DNA of 64,000 nucleotides from Natrinema salifodinae (GTDB lineage: Archaea; Halobacteriota; Halobacteria; Halobacteriales; Natrialbaceae): contig NZ_FOIS01000001.1 in the NCBI RefSeq assembly GCF_900110455.1, positions 1,054,001 to 1,118,000 of the forward strand. Reading direction: 5' to 3'. The translations under genes and the position numbers were made by a program. Each line of letters starts with the position of its first letter. Within the stretch, counting starts at the first letter, position 1. The notes beneath the pieces are model-generated. The model was not told the origin of the DNA. It made no database searches and saw only the letters and a program-made list of their open reading frames with translations. Positions 61,840 through 64,000 of this stretch are shown here, in pieces.

Positions 61840-62313
61840 AATCCGCCACGACCACACCTCCGTACATAGTTCTATTCACCGTTTCCGTCGTGCTGACCGA
61901 CACACCGGACGTTAGCGATGGATTAATCGACCGAGGGAACGCGAGAGGGGACCAGTTCAGCCAAGTGATAACTTGGCTCTTGTCCGACCCCCGTCGACGG
62001 ACGGGCCGCGTCGCAATTCGTCAGCGGAGAACGAAGTCGCCGGTCGCCGACGGCGATTCGCACGACCAATCTTTCGTTGACCGCGCCTCGCTCGCGCCAG
62101 GCGAGCCGCGGTCGCGTGTCCGCGACCGGAAACGATGGGCTCGATCGTGCCAGCGCTCCCGTCGCTCGCCCCCGCCGTTTCTTTCCTCCGCTCCCCTTAG
62201 CGGTATAAACGATGGCGGCCGGCGCTATAAAACAGTCTCGGGAAGCCGTCGCTCGCGCCGTGCGTGAGAATGCGTTCCATAACGAAAGGGGCGGCACCGA
62301 AACGGGACACGAT
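61840..62313. promoter_or_regulatory. Divergent region with hairpin and two TATA boxes
   Basis: AGCCAAG (61959-61965) and CTTGGCT (61972-61978) form a perfect hairpin with loop TGATAA between the two divergent genes. GGTATAAAC at 62201-62209 and CTATAAAAC at 62224-62232 are strong TATA boxes for the plus-strand gene. They predict transcription starts near 62230-62260 and hence a 5' leader before ATG 62314. No gene lies in this 474-bp span. Confidence 0.5.
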
Positions 62314-62958
62314 ATGAGCGTCATCCGCCAGCCGACCGTCCTCGGCCGATCGACGCGGCGACGCGTGGTTGGCATCACCGCCGCGGTCTCGGCCGCGGCC
62401 GTCGAGACGGTCGCAGTCGGGTGCTGGTTCGGTCTCGTCGTCGGCTCGCGGTCGACGTCGACCGCGCTCGCGGGACTCGGGGTGCTCTTCTGTGGCGCGT
62501 TGCTCAGGACGGGCCTGTTCGGGGCGACGGTCAGCGAACTCGACGACCTCCTGCAGCCACGGCGCCTCGGCGCGGCGCTCGCGCTCACCACCGGCTGGAT
62601 CGTGTGGCTGCTCGTGGCCGAACTGATCGGCGCCGCTGCCGGCGTCGTCGTCGCGACGGGCGTCCTCGCGAGCATCCTCACCGCGCAGTTCGTCCTCGAG
62701 CGCCGCGTCTTCCGGCTGCACGCGAGCAACCGCGTGACGTTCACCCCCGTGATCCCGGGCCTGTTGATGGCCGTCGGCGCGGCGACGCTGCTGGCGTCCG
62801 CCTGGTTCACCGACTGGGGGCTCTCGGCGCCGCCGCTCTCGCTGGGCCTCACGACGGTCGCGATCCGCGTCGAGGCGGTCCAGATCGGCGTCCTCGTCTT
62901 CGGGCTCTTCGCCTTCCTCGCGCATCAGCGGCGGTTCCAGCGGATTCTCGATCCCTGA
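62314..62958 (+). CDS. Haloarchaeal multi-span membrane protein, unknown
   Basis: ATG 62314 is chosen over ATG 62212 because the TATA boxes at 62201-62232 would place transcription starts after 62212. The 214-aa product begins MSVIRQPTVLGRSTRRRVVG and has about 6 hydrophobic helices (AAVETVAVGCWFGLVVG, GWIVWLLVAELIGAAAGVVV, TPVIPGLLMAVGAATLLASA and others). There are no catalytic motifs. Short charged loops and a basic tail (HQRRFQRILDP) suggest the C-terminus is inside. Confidence 0.72.
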   Translation: MSVIRQPTVLGRSTRRRVVGITAAVSAAAVETVAVGCWFGLVVGSRSTSTALAGLGVLFCGALLRTGLFGATVSELDDLLQPRRLGAALALTTGWIVWLLVAELIGAAAGVVVATGVLASILTAQFVLERRVFRLHASNRVTFTPVIPGLLMAVGAATLLASAWFTDWGLSAPPLSLGLTTVAIRVEAVQIGVLVFGLFAFLAHQRRFQRILDP

Positions 62959-63009
62959 TCCCGGGCGGAGTCGATCACGCGTGCCCGCGAGCGACGGCGC
63001 GCTCTCGCG

Positions 63010-63645
63010 TTACTTCCCCTGCGCGCCGACGTTGTGGTCGCTCTCGAAGGAGTCCGGGTCCGGTTCGATGTCCGCGTACTGCACCGCGCGGCGGCCGAGC
63101 GTCACGACCCGCTTCTCGAGTTTCGGATCAACGAACTCGCCGTCTTCGAAGGCCGCGCTCGCGTTCGGGATCGCCGCCTCGTGGGGGATCACCCACGCGT
63201 TCAGCGCCCGACAGACGGATCGCATGTGCTCTAACGTCGTCACCGGGAAGGGCCCGCCCGAGACCGCCAGCAGGCCCACGGTCTCGTCCGCGAACTCGTC
63301 GAACCCGCAGTAGTCGATGGCGGTCTTCAGCGGCGAGGAGTAGGAGCCGTGGTACATCGGCGAGCCCAGGATAATCGTATCGGCCGCGCGAACGCGCGCC
63401 GCCAGGCGCTCGGCGTCGCCCGCCGCCTCGCGGTCCCGGTTCGCGTCGAAGGCCGGCAGTTCGTACTCGCGCAGGTCGAGGAGTTCGGTGCTCGCACCGG
63501 CGTGCTCGGCCGCCGAGAGGACGTGTTCGAGCGCGGTTCGGGTGCGACTGTCATCGCGGAGACTGCCGCAGATGGCGGCCACCCGCACGTCGCTATCGCT
63601 ATCGGCGTCTCCGTCGCTGACACGGCCGCTATCACTGTCGCTCAT
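63010..63645 (-). CDS. NADPH-dependent FMN reductase
   Basis: ATG 63645 gives 211 aa. After an acidic Ser-Asp leader, VRVAAICGSLRDDSRTRTAL carries the GSLR phosphate loop of flavodoxin-like reductases, then ADTIILGSPMYHGSYSSPLK and DETVGLLAVSGGPFPVTTLE complete the FMN site. These enzymes reduce flavin or quinone-type acceptors with NAD(P)H. The start is after a GTG-free stretch; an upstream frame would add MLPVVRRG. Its 5' end faces a truncated gene on the opposite strand. Confidence 0.87.
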   Translation of the reverse strand: MSDSDSGRVSDGDADSDSDVRVAAICGSLRDDSRTRTALEHVLSAAEHAGASTELLDLREYELPAFDANRDREAAGDAERLAARVRAADTIILGSPMYHGSYSSPLKTAIDYCGFDEFADETVGLLAVSGGPFPVTTLEHMRSVCRALNAWVIPHEAAIPNASAAFEDGEFVDPKLEKRVVTLGRRAVQYADIEPDPDSFESDHNVGAQGK

Positions 63646-63749
63646 GCCCCTCCGAACGACGGGGAGCAAGAAAAACCACCCGACGGTGCCGATTTCGAGC
63701 GGCGAGGCGCGCCGGCGACCCGACGCCGACGGGCGATCACCGTCGCGCC

Positions 63750-63960
63750 CACGATCGGCGACGTCCTGACGGCCGACCAGGCGGTGATCGTGCTGCTCGC
63801 GGGGAGCCTGATCTCACTGCCGATCGAGACGGTCAAGCGCTCGATTCCCTTCCAGTTCGGCATCTGGGGCACCGCGTTCGGAACGAAGGTGGTCGCCGTC
63901 AACGTCTGTCTGAAGGCCGCGTTCATCCTCGTCGCGATCGGCGTCTTCGCCGTCGTCTGA
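63750..63960 (+). pseudogene. C-terminal fragment of a nucleoside-recognition (Gate) domain membrane protein
   Basis: The last ~70 codons before the TGA at 63958-63960 read VAPTIGDVLTADQAVIVLLA, then GSLISLPIETVKRSIPFQFG and GTKVVAVNVCLKAAFILVAI, like the end of haloarchaeal nucleoside-recognition-domain proteins with a pair of membrane helices and an R-P-KR-P loop. The frame continues upstream without a good start, running antisense through the FMN reductase gene, so the 5' part is missing. It is probably a remnant left by rearrangement. Confidence 0.5.
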
Positions 63961-64000
63961 GGGTGCGACGGACGGGAGCGTCAGCCTCCCTACCCCGGAT

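Noticed and set aside
62212-62313. ATG 62212 as start of the membrane protein
   Set aside because: TATA boxes at 62201-62209 and 62224-62232 would place transcription starts downstream of it; ATG 62314 fits the membrane-protein start better.
1-64000. CRISPR array or insertion sequence
   Set aside because: No regularly spaced repeats and no transposase with conserved catalytic motifs or terminal inverted repeats were seen on either strand.

Overview
The window is chromosomal-type DNA from a halophilic archaeon (class Halobacteria, perhaps Natrialbales; the genus cannot be fixed by eye). The evidence is GC-rich coding sequence, very acidic proteins, TATA/BRE promoters 25-30 nt before many start codons (leaderless transcription), a TFB gene, an elongator tRNA-Met gene with an intron, Tat/lipobox secretion signals, HalOD1 and bacterio-opsin-activator families, and scarce CTAG tetramers beside a gene for a probable orphan DNA methylase.

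Layout. (1) 1-8.3 kb: the 3' part of a formate-dehydrogenase-like molybdopterin oxidoreductase, small PRC-barrel and DUF1802 genes, then cobalamin genes cbiA and cbiT-cbiL-cbiF. (2) 8.7-19.4 kb: an accessory island encoding a contractile injection-type system. It has an FF-GKL/RD-EQ protein, a tail sheath, two tube proteins, an assembly-chaperone-like protein, a DUF6760-like protein, a DUF4255 tube-terminator, two unannotated-size micro-genes, a large AAA+ ATPase on the other strand, and a DUF4157 (HELAH) protein with a partner of unknown function. No spike, PAAR, LysM, gp25 or baseplate-J gene lies in the window, so either the locus is split or the machine is reduced. (3) 19.7-31.9 kb: two AtoE-type fatty-acid carriers, gshA, a winged-helix regulator, an M24 peptidase-like protein, heme A synthase, a DUF457 membrane protein, a uracil-DNA-glycosylase-family protein, a two-domain multicopper oxidase, and TFB with a coupled wHTH gene. 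(4) 31.9-42.3 kb: two tRNA-Met genes (the intron-containing elongator and the initiator), a duplicated promoter, a decayed oxidoreductase fragment, a GH15 glucanase, a frameshifted flavoprotein disulfide reductase (candidate bis-gamma-glutamylcystine reductase), and small regulators and hydrolases. (5) 42.3-53.4 kb: glutamate dehydrogenase with a tiny zinc-ribbon gene, then an envelope/glycoconjugate set (two GT4 glycosyltransferases, two AlkP/sulfatase-fold proteins, a flippase-like membrane protein, two DUF457 proteins, DedA and an arylsulfotransferase-like protein). (6) 53.5-64 kb: stress and sensory genes (USP, HalOD1, Bat-like sensor-regulator), gamma-glutamyltransferase, the DNA methyltransferase, membrane proteins, an FMN reductase and the tail of a decayed nucleoside-recognition gene.

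How genes fit together. gshA, the disulfide reductase, a gamma-glutamylcyclotransferase-like protein and gamma-glutamyltransferase give the window a recurring gamma-glutamylcysteine theme, although the four genes are not one operon. The cobalamin operon stops after cbiF exactly where the injection-system island begins. The most unusual region is 8.7-19.4 kb. It combines a minimal contractile core, a SAP/HeH-like insert in the sheath, and a low-GC segment that spans the 3' end of the DUF4157 gene and the 5' end of its neighbour, which looks like a swapped effector module.
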